A stretch of DNA of 64,000 nucleotides from Thamnidium elegans (GCA_025201345.1 JAIXMG010000025.1:310001-374000); one strand, 5' to 3'. Shown: positions 1-13,155, counted from the first letter of the stretch. The notes: generated from the letters alone by a model not told the origin. Numbers and translations are program-made.

Positions 1-823
1 ATGATGTTGAAGATCTTTACCTTCTATTTCAGTGTCACTGTTTCTCAAAACGTCTGGATTTTCATTGATGTCTTTATTACTGTATTGTTGACTTGGGCTG
101 TTTCTCAATCTCAAGCTGCTACTCATCTCGAACCTGAACGTCCTACTGCTCGTTTGTTAGGTCCTCAAACTCTTGCTTCTGGCATGGGTTTAGTTCTTAT
201 CAATTGGTTATTCTTAATCGGATCTTTCATTTTCCTTTTCCAACAAGGTAATTATTATACTTTTAAATACTTTTTTTTTAAAAAAAAACTTGAAACTAAT
301 ATTTTTATTTTACTTAGATTGGTACCGTTGTAACGAATTCGATTCTGCTGCTGTTGATATTTCTAAGTGGTGGTTGTTAGCTGATAACTACGAAGCCGAA
401 GTACTTGCTCTCGTTTGTCTTTTCCAATTTATTAACAATGCTGCTGTATTCAACTATGGTTACAAGTTCCGTCAAGCTTTCTGGAAGAACTACGTCTTGG
501 TTTTCCTCTGGCTCTTGTATCTTGCTGTTGTCTCTTCTTGGTTATTAGCTGACCCCAACAGGTTTGGTTGTATGATGCGTTTCCAATGTGGTACTAAGGA
601 AGTTTTGGAACAAATTGGTTATACTAATCCTCCTGACGTTGAACCTTACAATACACCTCTTGGTCACAACGTAATGCCTATGGATTTCCGTTGGAAGTTA
701 TGGGGCTTATGTATCGGTAACTGTTTAGCTGCCCTTGCTTACGAGAAGTTTGTTGTACTCGGTCCTATCCACGCCTACTTGGCTAAAAAGTACCCCGTCA
801 AGAGATTGCAAATTAAGAATTAG
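1..823 (+). CDS. P5B-type cation/polyamine-transporting ATPase, C-terminal end (5' truncated by window edge)
   Basis: This is the last transmembrane region of a type-5 P-ATPase (Ypk9/ATP13A2-like), an endolysosomal pump linked to polyamines and cations. The open frame runs in from the window edge, so the ATGs at bases 1-6 are probably internal. Exon 1-247 and exon 318-823 join in phase across a 70-nt GT-AG intron (248-317), giving FQQ|DWYRC. The family-typical linker ERPTARLLGP is followed by hydrophobic helices, the block NYEAEVLALVCLFQFINNA and the charged turn KFRQAFWKNY, which match the C-terminal order of P5B ATPases. The phosphorylation and ATP-binding domains lie upstream, outside the window. 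The P5B assignment rests on remembered family sequence. A P5A (Spf1-like) enzyme is less likely. Confidence 0.75.
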
Positions 824-2628
824 ATTTAATTCTTAAAAAAAAAATCTTTTACACATGTAAATACGTACATAACCATTCCTATCTTATAATTTATATATAC
901 TTCGTTTATATCCTCTTTTTTTTTTATAATTTCTGTTCTCAATAATTAATAAATTGTTTTTATTACAATAATCATTTCTTTGTGCCATTATTTTTTTATA
1001 GTGATTTTAGTAGAAATAACAATGACGATCCGAAAGGGTACGTCTATAAGACACATTAAGTCATTTATACCTGGCAATTACGCCATTTTATAGAAAACCT
1101 TATTATAAACTAGTCTATTGTGGAAAATGATTCATCTTTAAATATATGTACAATGACAATTACTTTCCAACATCGATACCACTGTATATATTACTGCATT
1201 CATAACACTTGTAATAGACAGACTAAAAAAAAGAATAGTTTAAATTTACATATTTATGTATAATGTTCATAGAAAGTAAGTTACTATTAGAGAGTCAGGG
1301 CTTTTGTCGGAATCTTTATATGCTCCACATCCTACGAATGTCCTTGTCCCTTTACATAAAGTACAGAAAAGATCAACCTTATTCGTAAAACCGTGCTCCA
1401 GTGCTTCTTCTTGATATTTGTCTATAGACGATCTTTTTGTATGCTGGTTAAGCTTACCAGGATATAAACAAAACTCGGCAAGTCTCATTATGGTTTGAAA
1501 AATTAAAAAATATAGTAAAGAAGAAAATAATATCACAGTCGTTTATATATTGAAAATATTAACATTATTACGGACAAAAAGGCGACATACCCACATTGTT
1601 TTTGCTTTATACAGAACATAGTTAGGGCGCACGAATAGTGAAAGAGCCACAGTCTAGATCTTGTTACTTTTATTTATTAGATATTCTGTAGTAAGACTGC
1701 CATTGTATTTTTGCTTCATTATAATGGAACAAAGTGATTTATTGACTGTCTATAATGGAAATCGTGGAGTTTTTTTTTCTTCTGAAGTAAGTTCTTTGAA
1801 TAGTGGAGAAATCTAAAAAGCTCTAGCAATGGAAACTTCGCTTTGTTCTACGGTCAGGTATGTGAACTTTGTACCGCTCATAATTGTATATACACTGGGA
1901 ATAATATCATTTTTGATATTAAGAGCATAATTGCGGCCACAATTGTTGCTTACATGTAAGGGTTTATTCTTTCAAATTCAGTGACAAGATAATTCGATTT
2001 TTTACTTTAATGTAAATATATCGTTAGAACATCCTTTTTTCATCTTGAAATATAAATCGTACGAGAAAAAAAAATCTGTTAATGAGTGTTAATAACAAAC
2101 TAACTAGAGTGTATTTTTTTTATTTCTTCATATCACGGATAATTCTATTTTCTGACATATTTAAAGTGGACTGTTTCAGTTCAAAACTACAATTTGATTA
2201 GTAGAGTGTATACCAGATTAAATAGAGTAGTACCATACCAATTGCAGTGCGATATATCTGATATATAGTAAATATATATGGTGGTCTTACAATGTAAAAA
2301 AAAAAAGAAAAAAAAAAGAGTAGAATACGTGGCTATGATGAGTTATGATACAAAACAAAAGACTTCTATTCGAAATGTGCTGGTCAACCAACCAATAAAA
2401 CAGTACACCAACTAGGGACTTTTAAATCTTATTTTTATTGAAAAGAGGCTGAAATATGCACTTTTACATCGAATTTTGATTGGATGAATGTATGAAAATT
2501 TTTTCCTTTCCTCCATCCAGCTTTAAACAATTGATATTCCGAATATCGTATAAAGTTGGAAAGCAATACAGATTTTATTTCGCCTTTTCTGTCTGTTAAC
2601 TATAACTCTTTTTATTTAACAATCAAAA
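824..2628. other. Intergenic region, AT-rich
   Basis: About 1.8 kb between the P5 ATPase and GIS2. It holds one short degenerate minus-strand ORF (1267-1536, listed separately), homopolymer A/T tracts and TA-rich stretches. I see no tRNA, no intact gene and no clear transposon ends. Confidence 0.6.
1267..1536 (-). pseudogene. Possible remnant of a zinc-finger (BED-like) protein
   Basis: An 89-codon minus-strand frame. From an internal Met (MRLAEFCLYPGK) it carries HTKRSSIDKYQEEALEHGF and then DLFCTLCKGT. The CxxC pair after a basic segment resembles fragments of BED-type or CGGBP1-like zinc-binding proteins, which often derive from hAT transposons. No matching His pair remains, no intron signals extend it and it stands alone, so a relic is likelier than a live gene. 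Identification is weak. Confidence 0.2.
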
Positions 2629-3983
2629 ATGTCTTTCCGTCAAGGTGGTATCTGTTACAAGTGTGGTGAACGCAAGTAGAAATTCCAATTTTATTTTATT
2701 TCTATTATATTACTATTTCGTGGGGTATGTGTAAGAAAAAAAAAAGGAGGAAAAAACGCGCCTTTTTTTTCTTTTTTACATATACTCTTTGGATCTTGCT
2801 TTAAATCTTGTTCTTCTGAATGTCTAGAAAGTGAGCTTTTACTTTCTTGACTTGACGAAGAAAGCCTTTTAGTTTGGTTTGATCCTTTTTTCACTATTCT
2901 TTCAGGTCGTGTTACTTTTTTTTTTCTTGTTTGTCTTTTTTGCCTCCCCTGAAGGAAAAAAAAAAAAAAAAGTTTTTGTTGGAACTCAAGATCTAGATCC
3001 TGAACCCTTTTTTTTTTTTTTTTACTTGGTGAAGACTATAACAAGGCTAGCAAAGAAAAAAAGAACATTGTACCTTCCTTCTACTCCTCCCAATTTTCTT
3101 GTTGTTTATTGCCTGTCAATAATAAATTATGAAGAGTGAAAAAGGAGTAGTTATTTTCTGTATTCAAGCGATTCGTCAATTGACCTTTTTCTTATGTGCT
3201 GTAATTGACTTTATCTGTGATGCTAACGTACCCTCTCTTTTTTTTAAATTCAACAGCCGGTCATCAAGCTAAGGAATGTTCCAAGACCGAGTCCGTCTGG
3301 TAAGTCAATCTCATTTGTTTATTTATTACAATGTAAACTTATTTGAATTTACTTTCAATAGTTACAACTGTCAACAAGAAGGTCATATGTCCAAGGACTG
3401 GTAAGTTTTTTTTTTAAAAAAAGTAATCATTTTATTCCTACGTTGTACTTAATATTATATATGATTAGTTCCGAGCCTCGTGCTGAGAAGCTCTGTTACA
3501 AGTGTCAACAAGCCGGTCACTTGGTAAGTTATATTATAATCAAGTTTAGATATATTTCTGAACTAACATTTATTATAGTCTCGTGATTGCCCCGAAGCTT
3601 CTTCCAACGATGGACCCGCCTGTTACTCTTGTGGTAAGGCCGGTCATATGTCTCGTAACTGTCCCGAAGGTACCAGCAACAACCGTGGTTATAACGCCGA
3701 ACGTAGCTACAATGCTCCCAGAGCTTGTTATGGTTGTGGTCAAACTGGCCATATGAGCCGTGATTGTCCCTCCGGTGGTAACGGTCAATCTGCCCAAAAG
3801 TGTTATAACTGTGGTAACACTGGCCATATCTCCAGAGATTGTGATCAACCCGCTCAAGCCAAGACTTGTTACAAGTGTCAACAAACTGGTCACATCGTAA
3901 GTTATTAGATATTATATGAAATAAGCATTATCATCTAACCAACCTCTTTCCATGTAGTCTCGTGATTGTCCCTCCGAGGAATA
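2629..3983 (+). CDS. GIS2: CCHC zinc-knuckle RNA/ssDNA-binding protein (Gis2/CNBP/Byr3 family)
   Basis: Exons 2629-2671, 3257-3299, 3362-3400, 3469-3523, 3579-3896 and 3958-3983 join in phase. The product has seven CX2CX4HX4C knuckles, including CYKCGEPGHQAKEC, CYNCQQEGHMSKDC and CYNCGNTGHISRDC; seven is the number in yeast Gis2 and human CNBP. These proteins bind G-rich single-stranded nucleic acid and act in translation and stress granules. The start MSFRQGG sits just before knuckle 1, as in the family. Two oddities stand out. Intron 1 is 585 nt, far longer than the others here, and it uses a GC donor (GCAAGT at 2672); only that donor restores the PGH of knuckle 1. Introns 4 and 5 split knuckles 3 and 7 at the same place (GHL|SRDC, GHI|SRDC), which suggests spread by exon duplication. 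Confidence 0.93.
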
Positions 3984-4421
3984 AATTATTTATTCCCCAG
4001 AACTAAAACTATCCCTTTCGTAACTTCTCTCATACACATTGACATTTTGCTCTAAAAATACATGTATAAAATTTTTGAAAGCCCATAATTCAAGATAAAA
4101 TTTTCCTTTTTCTTCGTGCTTATTACTTAATAATAAAAAGGTTTATTTTACCAAAAAAAAAAATATTTGTATAAGATCCTGTATAAAAATGACTTTTTTT
4201 GATATGTTTCTTGTTAAAACTAGCAACCACAATGTTAAATCGATAATGTGCTTGCAACGTCATCATTGCGAAGAAAGTATTTAATACCCGCTGAATGTGT
4301 CCAGGCCGGTAGCGGGACTGGGGCTATGGAAACAACCCAGTAAATAAAAACATTCAGGTGCAAAAAGCCGAAATATTTTTTTTCTTTTTTACCACACAAA
4401 CTTTTTTTTTTTTAAATCAAC
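3984..4421 (+). other. GIS2 3' flank and ATP15 promoter region
   Basis: 438 bp between two same-strand genes. The proximal half is AT-rich 3'-flank sequence. A locally GC-richer patch at about 4290-4345 (CCAGGCCGGTAGCGGGACTG) stands out against the AT background and lies about 80-130 bp before the ATP15 start, where a promoter element would be expected. A pyrimidine run (4377-4412) precedes the ATG. Confidence 0.45.
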
Positions 4422-4781
4422 ATGTCTGCCTGGAAAGCCGCTGGTATCTCGTACGTGCTTTACACATCTTAGAGTCTCTTATACATATATATATAGCAAA
4501 TGACTAAATGTAAACATCTTTTTTTTTATTTTTCTTTCTTAGTTACCTCCAATACGCCGCCATTTGTGCTCGTGCTGTTCGTAACTCCTTGAAGGACGAA
4601 AGCCGTACCCTTGCTCTCCGTCGTGACCAAAACAACCTTAAGTTCGCCAAGTGGGAAGGTGGTGTCCAAAAGGAACAAGTAAGATAAATTGCTTTATTGT
4701 TTAAAAAATATGGGTTAATTTATTAACATGGGGTATTTTTTTTTTTAAAAATAGAAATTCGTTGTTCCTACCAAGAACTAA
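4422..4781 (+). CDS. ATP15: Mitochondrial ATP synthase F1 subunit epsilon
   Basis: Three exons (4422-4450, 4543-4678, 4755-4781) give a protein of 63 residues starting MSAWKAAGISYLQYAAICAR, the hallmark N-terminus of the small eukaryotic F1 epsilon subunit (Atp15), which stabilises the central stalk of ATP synthase. Family members are about 50-70 aa and lack a cleaved presequence, as here. It ends KFVVPTKN. Both introns have GT-AG ends (GTACGT and GTAAGA donors) and keep frame. Confidence 0.92.
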
Positions 4782-5059
4782 ATTCGCCCGTAGTTTGTTT
4801 TTAAAAGAAAAAGACTCAGGATTCGATAACAATCAACACGTATAATCAAATCAAATAAAGCAATTATATACATACTACTTTTATTGTATTCTCGGTAACA
4901 AGTGCAGCCCTTTTATTTTTTATTTCTTTTATGTATCAGTGGAATATTAGTTTTTTTCTTTCTTTTATTTTCTGGATTGCAAGGCATCGTTTTATTTAAT
5001 AGTAAAATGTATTCGTTTGGGCGTATTAGAGAAAGTAGGGGGGTGGGGTTGGGTTTATG

Positions 5060-7842
5060 TTAAGAAAATAAGTCGAGTAAGGCATCATAATTTGAGGTAG
5101 CCTTTACATCCTCTTTTGCTTTACATCGTTTATAGTATATGGGACAGTCAAGTGAAACACAGAGTACATCCGCGCACTCTCCTTCTTGTACAGCTATGGC
5201 GTCCAACGATGAAATAGTACAACAGTCCTGGCATGTTTGTAATATACTTTGGAACTTCTTTTGAGCTTGTTGTTGTCTAGTAGTCAATGTGAAGACGGTA
5301 TCGGAAGGTTTCAATTGGCATTGTTCACAAATAACTATTTTAGATTAAGTTAGTATCAGTGGGTTTATAAAATTTACATGTATATGACTTGCCATGTTCT
5401 GTAATTTGACGGCATACAATACAATGAGAGCTTGCATAATATTGATCGATTCTGGAAAATTTTAGGTTTTGAGGCTGGTCTGTTCGTGCTAACGCTAATG
5501 CTTCTGCTTTTTGTGATCGAGGCATAGCATCGTACCAAGATTCAATGTCTAGTTACAAAGTTTAGTATATGAAGAGTTAAATTTGTAGTACTTTTTACTT
5601 ACCAACACCCATCAAGTTGAAAACTCTATTGAGAGGTGGAATAATTTGCTTTCGAATATAATATTCAGCATCAAGTTTTAAAGTACTATGTTATATATAT
5701 TAGCATAATTTCTTTGAAAAATATATAAAATAAAAAAAGACATACTTATCAGCTAATACAGCTTCAGGTCGAACTACTTTTTCTTTCAATTTAGCTTTAG
5801 GTCCACGATATACTACAACATAAGGAACTCGCTCTCCATATTGTGGTTCTGCTCGCGTATCTACATCCATTTGTGCTTGAGCTATTTGAGCTCCATTTGG
5901 ACCTCCACGACTAGAATAACTACCCATCCTGACTTCTTTCGAAATAATAAACTCTTGTAATAAAACCCGATTCGATAAAACCTTCGTCCATTGATGGTAA
6001 AGATATTCTTTTAATTCAGACATGTCTTGCGTACGAAATAAAATCCTAAAAAAAAAGGGGGGGGGGATAAGTATTACATGTCAAAATAAATATATATGTA
6101 CCTTACTTTAGACATGACTCTAGGATCTTTTGGGTTGCAGCAATACCATCCCTTCTTACAGTCTCGATACCCTTCGCTTCAAATACTGGTTCTGTATCAG
6201 TTTGATTTTCGTACTTGAAACCAACATATCTTTTTTTTGTTAAGAGAACTGCAGGAAGGTATACTTTCTCAAATTTAAGCTTTATGGGCGCGAGGTTTTG
6301 CTTTGTAATTGTGTTGGCTATTTCGTTACCCAAGATAAACGCTTCATCTTTAGTCTTTCCGGGAAAGTATACAAATACACTATCGGTATCTCCGTATACT
6401 ACGCGTGCTCCCCATTTCTCTGTTTCGTTGATTAATCTGATTGACTATTTTTTTTTAAAAAAAAAAAGAATAGTTAGTAATGTATCAATAGCTAAATAAA
6501 TGAATATACACACTTACTCTTTCTAGAATTTCGCGACCAGTCGAAACGATGCTATCTGCAATTTCAACTGACGGCATCCTACCAGAAAATGAAGCAGAAG
6601 TGTAGCCATAGGTTACATTTGCTAACAGCTTGAGGGTTAGTTGTTTTGCATCTAACATTCTTAAAAGTCCCTATATGCAAACTCTTTTAGCAACAAAAAA
6701 AAAAGGGGGGGGGGCGGGGCGGGTTGAGAAATTTCTCATTGTTGTAGATTACTTACAGAGTCGCCTTTATATTCCTTCATGACTCTTTTTATCATGACTC
6801 TTGTATCTAAAAGTTCTGATAACATTTTGGCTAATAAACTCTTTCTTATTTCAGGTTTAACAAACATGATACCATTAGGCGATACTATGATAAAATAGAT
6901 AAATACATTTATGCACTTAAGATAGAAGTTATGCTTACGTACTGTTAATATAATCTTTCAAAGTATCTAATAGACCATCCTGTAATTCAAAAGAACTTTT
7001 TACGCCGAAACTGGGGTCTTCACTAAGATCTCTTACTCTTCCTAAGCATGTTGAATAGCTAAATAAAGCATTAAAAGTTTGGCATATTAAAAAAAAAAAA
7101 AAATTATTGTTTTTACCAGTAGTTGTATGCAATCATAACTGACGGATATAAACTTTGAAAATCTAATACAACCAATGGACTACTATAGAACTGGGAGATA
7201 GGTTCCATAATTAATGGTAAACATTCAAGTGAGCGTTGAGAAGCCACCTGAAATATAAATATCAGTACTAAGTACATACGTATATCCTTATGCGTTCATT
7301 TACCTGTTTTCTATTAGGAGTAATTAGTACATAATTTTCTGGTTTTGCAATTCGAAACATGATCGATTCAACTTTAAATTGTGATCCTCTAGATATGACA
7401 GAATAAAAATCTATACCGAATACACGAGCAGATTCACTTATACGAGTAACTACTTGAGAAGCATCTAGGATATCAAGGTTCATCTGTACACGTTTTAAGT
7501 AGTACTTGAACAAACGGTACTTTAAAACAGCTGGACCCTTTTGATACCAGTTTGTTAGCGTTTCATGAGAGTAGTGAGGTACTCTAAAGTTGTATAGAAA
7601 AATTATAATCTACGTACAAATATGAATTGGGAAGGAGTTTTTACCTATCGTGTAACAAGTGATAAACTACGTTCTCGAACGTATAACTGGTCAATGCCAT
7701 CTCGCCCTTCATTAACCTCCAAATATTAAGTATATGACGACCACATACTTTATAGACAGAAGTCTTTCGATAACCCCATTGATCTTTTTTAATGATATCT
7801 GACGAAATGAAAACTCTAGATAACTGATCTAATAATTGAAAA

Positions 7843-7887
<45 letters not shown>

Positions 7888-10800
7888 GTATAAATATTAA
7901 TTTCATTAACATATTCCATATATAATTATATTTACCTAATTCTGCTCCTCTTTCAACAAGGTAGCCCCAAGAAGAATTTTGTACCTCATAACCAACCAAG
8001 ATATCAGGATCAAAGCAACGTATTTTTTCAATAAGAAGAGTGAATAGCTGCTCTTCGCTATCTACATAATCAATTGTAGCCCCTACATAGAAAATATACG
8101 GAATCAGCATATACATTTTTTTTTTCATAATCAAATGTATGTATATATTTTACGTGTACTGCTTAATCCAATTTTTGTAATATCAAAAGATTTAACCGCA
8201 ATTACACCCACATGGTACCCTTCTTGGTATCCATTGGTAGGAATACATTGATCTTCAGTCTGTAAACACCAAAATATAATCTGGACAGAGTCTTGTTCAG
8301 GATCAGGTAATAGTTTTTCTCGAGTATTTACTGTTAAAAATAAATTAAAAATATGTCAAAAGTACTACAAAAAAAACACAAGGGCGCTCACCATGTATTT
8401 CTAAACTAAGGTAATCAATGTAATCTCTAGTACGTTTGGCCTTGTTCTGAGGTTTGGTTGCACTTAATTTAAAATCATACGTGTTAGCCATAGTCGGCTC
8501 ATCTAACTAATTTGGCCATTGTGTCAGATTCTATATTTATACATATGCGAAGAGTAACATCTTTTTTTTTTTTTTTACCATTGTTATAGAGTTTCCAATA
8601 CGACTTTTTTTATGGATTTGATTTTCTTTTGCCCAATCGTTTACTTGCTTGTATGTAGGTGGGGATACAGAAGGCTCCCAATGCTTAATAGTTGTTTCGT
8701 ATACTGTAGTTCGATTGATATGGAATACCGACTTAAATTCTTTTAGCAATGTAACACTATTCGTTGGTAATCTAAACTCTTTTCCGGCGAATACGGTAGG
8801 ATAGTGTGGAAGATCAGACGGTTTACTAAAATACGGCTCCCGATACGTTACACCTTTCTTTGGTAAATCTTGTTCTCGTAATATAGGTGGTAAGCGACTA
8901 TAGACGAACTCTTTTGAATTAACTGCTTGTACAATGGGAAAAGAAGATGGAAAGTCTAAACTGGTATTACTTGATTGTGATTTTTCCGGTTCCGTGCTTT
9001 GAGAAAGTTTAGAGTTGACTTCATGTTTACATTTATGTGACACTGGAGATGATTTGGGACGGGCCGTCGTCTTTTGCGGTGAATTATAACTCGATTGACT
9101 ACTGAAAAAAGAAACGCTTTTGGTTCTTTCGGTTCTCTTTTGTGGAGACCGGATACTATTATCGTAATCTAGACTGGATGATTCTTCTCGAGTAGGACTT
9201 AGTGGACCATGGCTAAAGAAGTTAGGTTCGTGCTCGGATTTTTCTGATTTTTTAGTAGCAGCACCTTTCAGTGACTTATGCGTACTGTCTTTTGTGATAC
9301 GTTTTACTAAAGTGGTAGACTGTTTAGATGATAAACTGTCTAGTTTCACAGAGCTGGTATTCTTCAATTCTGTTCTCTTTACTTTGGTTTTAATTGCTTT
9401 TGACTTTACTACCGAAGTAGCGAGTTTAGAATTCGAAGGGGAAAATGGGAACGCATTTTCCAATTTACGATACTTTTCTTTTATCAATTCAGATTTGGTT
9501 TTAGTTGTTCTCTCAGTATTAGTAGAAGTAGAAGTAGATGGTACTTCTTCTTTAGGTACTTTTTTCGTAGATTTTTGCATTCGTAACTTTCTCAATTCTT
9601 TTCGTTGTAGTTCCCATTGTTCTGCACTAGAATTTTTCTTGGGAACTTCTTTGTCTTTTTTATCGCTTGGGCCGTCTAATTGATCAATGCGAAATCTTTT
9701 TTTTCTGTGGCCTTGTGGCCAGCGTCTATACAAGAAATAAAAATGAGTATCTCATAAACAGTAATGTCTGTATGTACAAATATTACACTGGATCAGGCGG
9801 TATACTACTAATTTCAAACGGTACATCTTCTATATCGTTATCCTTTTCTTGATTTAAATCATTCGAGATATCTCTTTTTGATACATTCGTTTGTTGAAGA
9901 ATTGTGTTTATTCTTTTAGATTCTTCTAGAAAATCTAACTTGCGAGGCTTGTATGGCTCATCTGTATACTGAATTGTAGTTGTTGGAAATTTTTCTTCTG
10001 TTTCCATCCATTTAGCAATATCTATATCAGTAATTTGATTTGATTGACTAAAATAGTTATCGTCATTTTCATCTAACAGGTTTTCAGTCTGATCATCTTC
10101 GTTTAAATCAACTCCTCTTTCCTCATGAAAGGACGGGTCTCTGATTAAAGAATCGACAATAGATGTGTCTAGTTTTGAAGGTAAATCCCATTTATTGTAA
10201 CGTGTAGGAGTCGCAGAAACGTTAAATTGAGACGACCTTGGCTGTGAGCTCAATGGGGGCGTTGTACATCGGGGCGTTATATTTCTTTGAAGTATATCTG
10301 AAGTAAATACCTCGGGCGGAGAAGCTTGGCTAGAATTAGATGGAAGGCTATTTTTCTCACTTATTTGACTTGCTATTTTTTCATTACGTTGATCTTTCCA
10401 TGAATGGTATTCTTCAGGATAAAGTGCTTCAATTGCTTGGAATACGGTCATAACATCTAACATAAATTCAGACGCTTCCTGCGATTGTGCTAATTCATCA
10501 AATGTATGTCCTGTCATCATCTTATCCATTAACTTTCGTAAAGAAGGTTCGGCATTCCATAGTACGTGTGTATTCCTCACTTCAGTTTGAGCTACAGGAG
10601 GAATTGGATCCGTGATATTTCTTGATCTACGACGACTTTCTTCGTCTTTCCAAATACTCTCTAATGACTTTACTAGCTTTATTTTTGCTTCTTCCTCTGC
10701 ATGCGATAATGCTTCTTGTTGAATAAATCTTTCTCGTCTTAAACTAGCATGTATATCCCGCTCTGTTACATCTAGTCTATTCAGAATCGACATGCCTGTA

Positions 10801-11622
10801 ATATCCAATTCCAATTCACAATAACTCTCACGAAGAATAGCATTTGATTGCTGTTTTTCAGGTACAGTAAGTGCTGTATAAATAGGATAATGATCTACTG
10901 GGTTACTACTATCAACTGTCATTTGTGAAAAATCAAACAGGGATTTTTGCTCTTGTAATAATGGTAACCTGAATACAGGTGGACTAACAGGCTGATGTTC
11001 ATCAATATGTAGCCAATCCATACCATATAAATTATGATCCATTAGAAACTGAAGCTCATAATTAATGTGCGCTTCATAAGGTTGAAACTGTGTTTCCATA
11101 ATTGCTTCTGATTGTAATAAATCCATCATTTGCTGTTTCTCGTAAGGATTAACGATATAGATTTTTAAGAAGCTTTGATAACCAACGTGGTACCCATAAA
11201 AAGGAACGCCTTTTGTAAGCACAATGGCAACAATATGTTGATCTTTTTCTGCATTAGGTTTGACCAAGTTCATTGCTTCATTTAAACTGGTACCAAATTG
11301 ATAAATATCTTTTTGGATCTGTTGTTCATCATAGTCTTTAGGTATAGTATACGGTATAAAAAAGTACGGGAACACCTTGAAAGATGAAGAAGCTTAGTTT
11401 ACTTTTTTTTTTTTTTTTTTTTTTGGTGTGTAAACTTTACGGTCTCATGCTTACCTGGTGAATGTGAAGACAAACTTTTTGACCAGCTAAAGTGGATCCA
11501 AAAATACGAATAATAGGTACTTTGGATAAAGTTTTAACGCTGAAAGGTGTATAGGTTCGATCAAAAGAAGTTGGTTTGCCCATGTAGTGATCCATATTGA
11601 TGATTCTTATCGAGATCGTCAT
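5060..11622 (-). CDS. REV3: DNA polymerase zeta catalytic subunit
   Basis: Seventeen exons give about 1828 aa: 11622-11455, 11375-9787, 9725-8579, 8506-8392, 8330-8154, 8082-7936, 7828-7645, 7583-7304, 7247-7117, 7058-6943, 6884-6757, 6670-6518, 6444-6107, 6045-5746, 5685-5603, 5548-5393 and 5334-5060. It is the family-B translesion polymerase. The N-terminus (MTISIRIINMDHYMG, VIPIRIFGSTLAGQK-like block, HQVFPYFFIPY) is Rev3-type, followed by a long polar Ser/Lys-rich middle. The exonuclease-like region has DPDILVGYEVQNSSWGYL. Polymerase motif A is VLDFQSLYPSVMIAYNYC and motif C is VVYGDTDSVFV near residue 1462. The C-terminus has two Cys-rich modules, CIVC..ICEQC and CQDCC..LDCPIYYKRC, for zinc and Fe-S binding. 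Intron 16 uses a GC donor (GCAAGT, 5392-5387), chosen because it keeps the 8-residue spacing of the first Cys module. Confidence 0.95.
7845..7885 (-). repeat. 41-nt homopolymer (T on + strand, A in the transcript) inside a REV3 intron
   Basis: An uninterrupted run of 41 T lies in the intron between REV3 exons 6 and 7 (7829-7935), so the pre-mRNA carries a 41-nt poly(A) tract close to the 3' splice site. It is the longest homopolymer I saw in the window. Confidence 0.9.
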
Positions 11623-13155
11623 ATTGAATGAATTATGCTCTTCACTAGAAAGAATTGATAGAAAGGGGGGACAAATAGAAAAAAAAACTGCGTAGTTGTA
11701 AACAACAGGTACAATGCGGTTAATAAACTGTCTGTGATTAAATAATCGGATTTGGTTGGGTTGTCAAAAGTGAGAAACGTATTACTTTTCATCACGCCCC
11801 TCACTCGATTTTGGAACTTTCTTCACAAAACATATTTGAGCAATAAATACAGATACGTATATAAAATGACTGACTAACAAGCGTATAAATACGAGTACGA
11901 AGGAAACAAATATATCAAAAGTAAACTGACCGCTCTTTTTATCATCATTGAATCAATCTACTATTTATTATGTCTTTTTCTTCTTCCTTTTTACTGTTTA
12001 ACTTGAACCAATATATCAGTAAATATTTTTATATGGCATGTACCTCTTTTAAAGGAGCTAATATCTTATATTTACTTCATTTATTATTTTAACATTTTTG
12101 TTTTCTTATGTCGTTTAAACAGATATGGTACTTCTTAGAGCAACCATTGTACATAAAAGCTTTCACTCGACTGTAGTTTTGTATAGATATAGAGCCACTT
12201 TTTTTATTATTTTAACGCTGGTCCACCAGCATTTAATTCACAAAAATATGGTATTTGTGGTGTTCCTACACTTCAATATGTATATACATTTAAAAAGAAT
12301 ACGTCAGTGCGATTTCGAAACAAAATTAAGGTTTGAAAAGTTTAAGTCTGGTGGCACATTTTTTTTTTCAATCATGCTGATCCGAGTAGTTAAAAAAAAA
12401 GAAAAGAAAAAAAAAAGCTTGATCATCTCGTTGCTGGAGATTAATTTTAAAATGTGTGGAATATACTTTTACTATTACTCTGAACATGGGTATGAGTAGT
12501 TTGAGACGCAATCAGAGGCATAGTTATTATATACAAGTTCTGTACGAGGGAGTTCTCTTTGAACGTATTAAGATAAGAATAACTAAATTATAAAAGGCAA
12601 GTTCCTTATTATTCCAAAGTAAAATAACGCTGGTGATTTATACAATTGAAGCTATGATCTAATTAACGTAATACATATGCAAACTAGTAAATATATCTCC
12701 CAAGTAACTTCTTACGAAGACCATTGTAACTATTAAACAACTAACAGTTAAATACATTGTGGGTATAGTGAACAGTTGCATTTTTTTTTTTTTTTTTTTT
12801 TTTTTTTGTATAAAGAGTACAAAGTGCTTTATTGACAATCTCCTTCTACGCATAATATTTTTTATGGTGTCCCCTACGTAATAGATCTAATTAAAGTTTC
12901 TTTTCTTTACCTTCTCCTTTTATTTTTACTTACCTATCAATATCTTTAACTTTCATGACAGACGGGGCTGTGTTTGACTTTTTAAGAATTTAGTTTACCA
13001 TTGGTAATATTTTTTAAAATAAATAATTACTACCAGGCACAAGGTTTATGTTACACATACATGTAGCACATTAGACCGAGTTCTTGTCTGTAAAGTTATA
13101 AAAAGACGGTAACTGATCTTCTTTCTTTCTTTTTATCTAATAACAAAAAAAAACA
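11623..13155. other. Intergenic region upstream of REV3
   Basis: About 1.5 kb of AT-rich DNA containing the REV3 5' flank on the minus strand and, near 13090-13155, a TATA-like TATAAAAAGA followed by a pyrimidine-rich leader before the 13156 ORF. A longer plus-strand frame at 12125-12499 is low complexity and unconvincing. Nothing else is supported. Confidence 0.5.

Noticed and set aside
3573..3893. 106-aa minus-strand Thr/Gly-rich ORF
   Set aside because: Antisense of the repetitive zinc-knuckle exon of GIS2.
9294..9683. 129-aa plus-strand ORF
   Set aside because: Antisense shadow of the REV3 exon 3 coding sequence.
12125..12499. 124-aa plus-strand ORF
   Set aside because: Phe/Lys low complexity, no motif and no splice partners; likely chance in AT-rich spacer.
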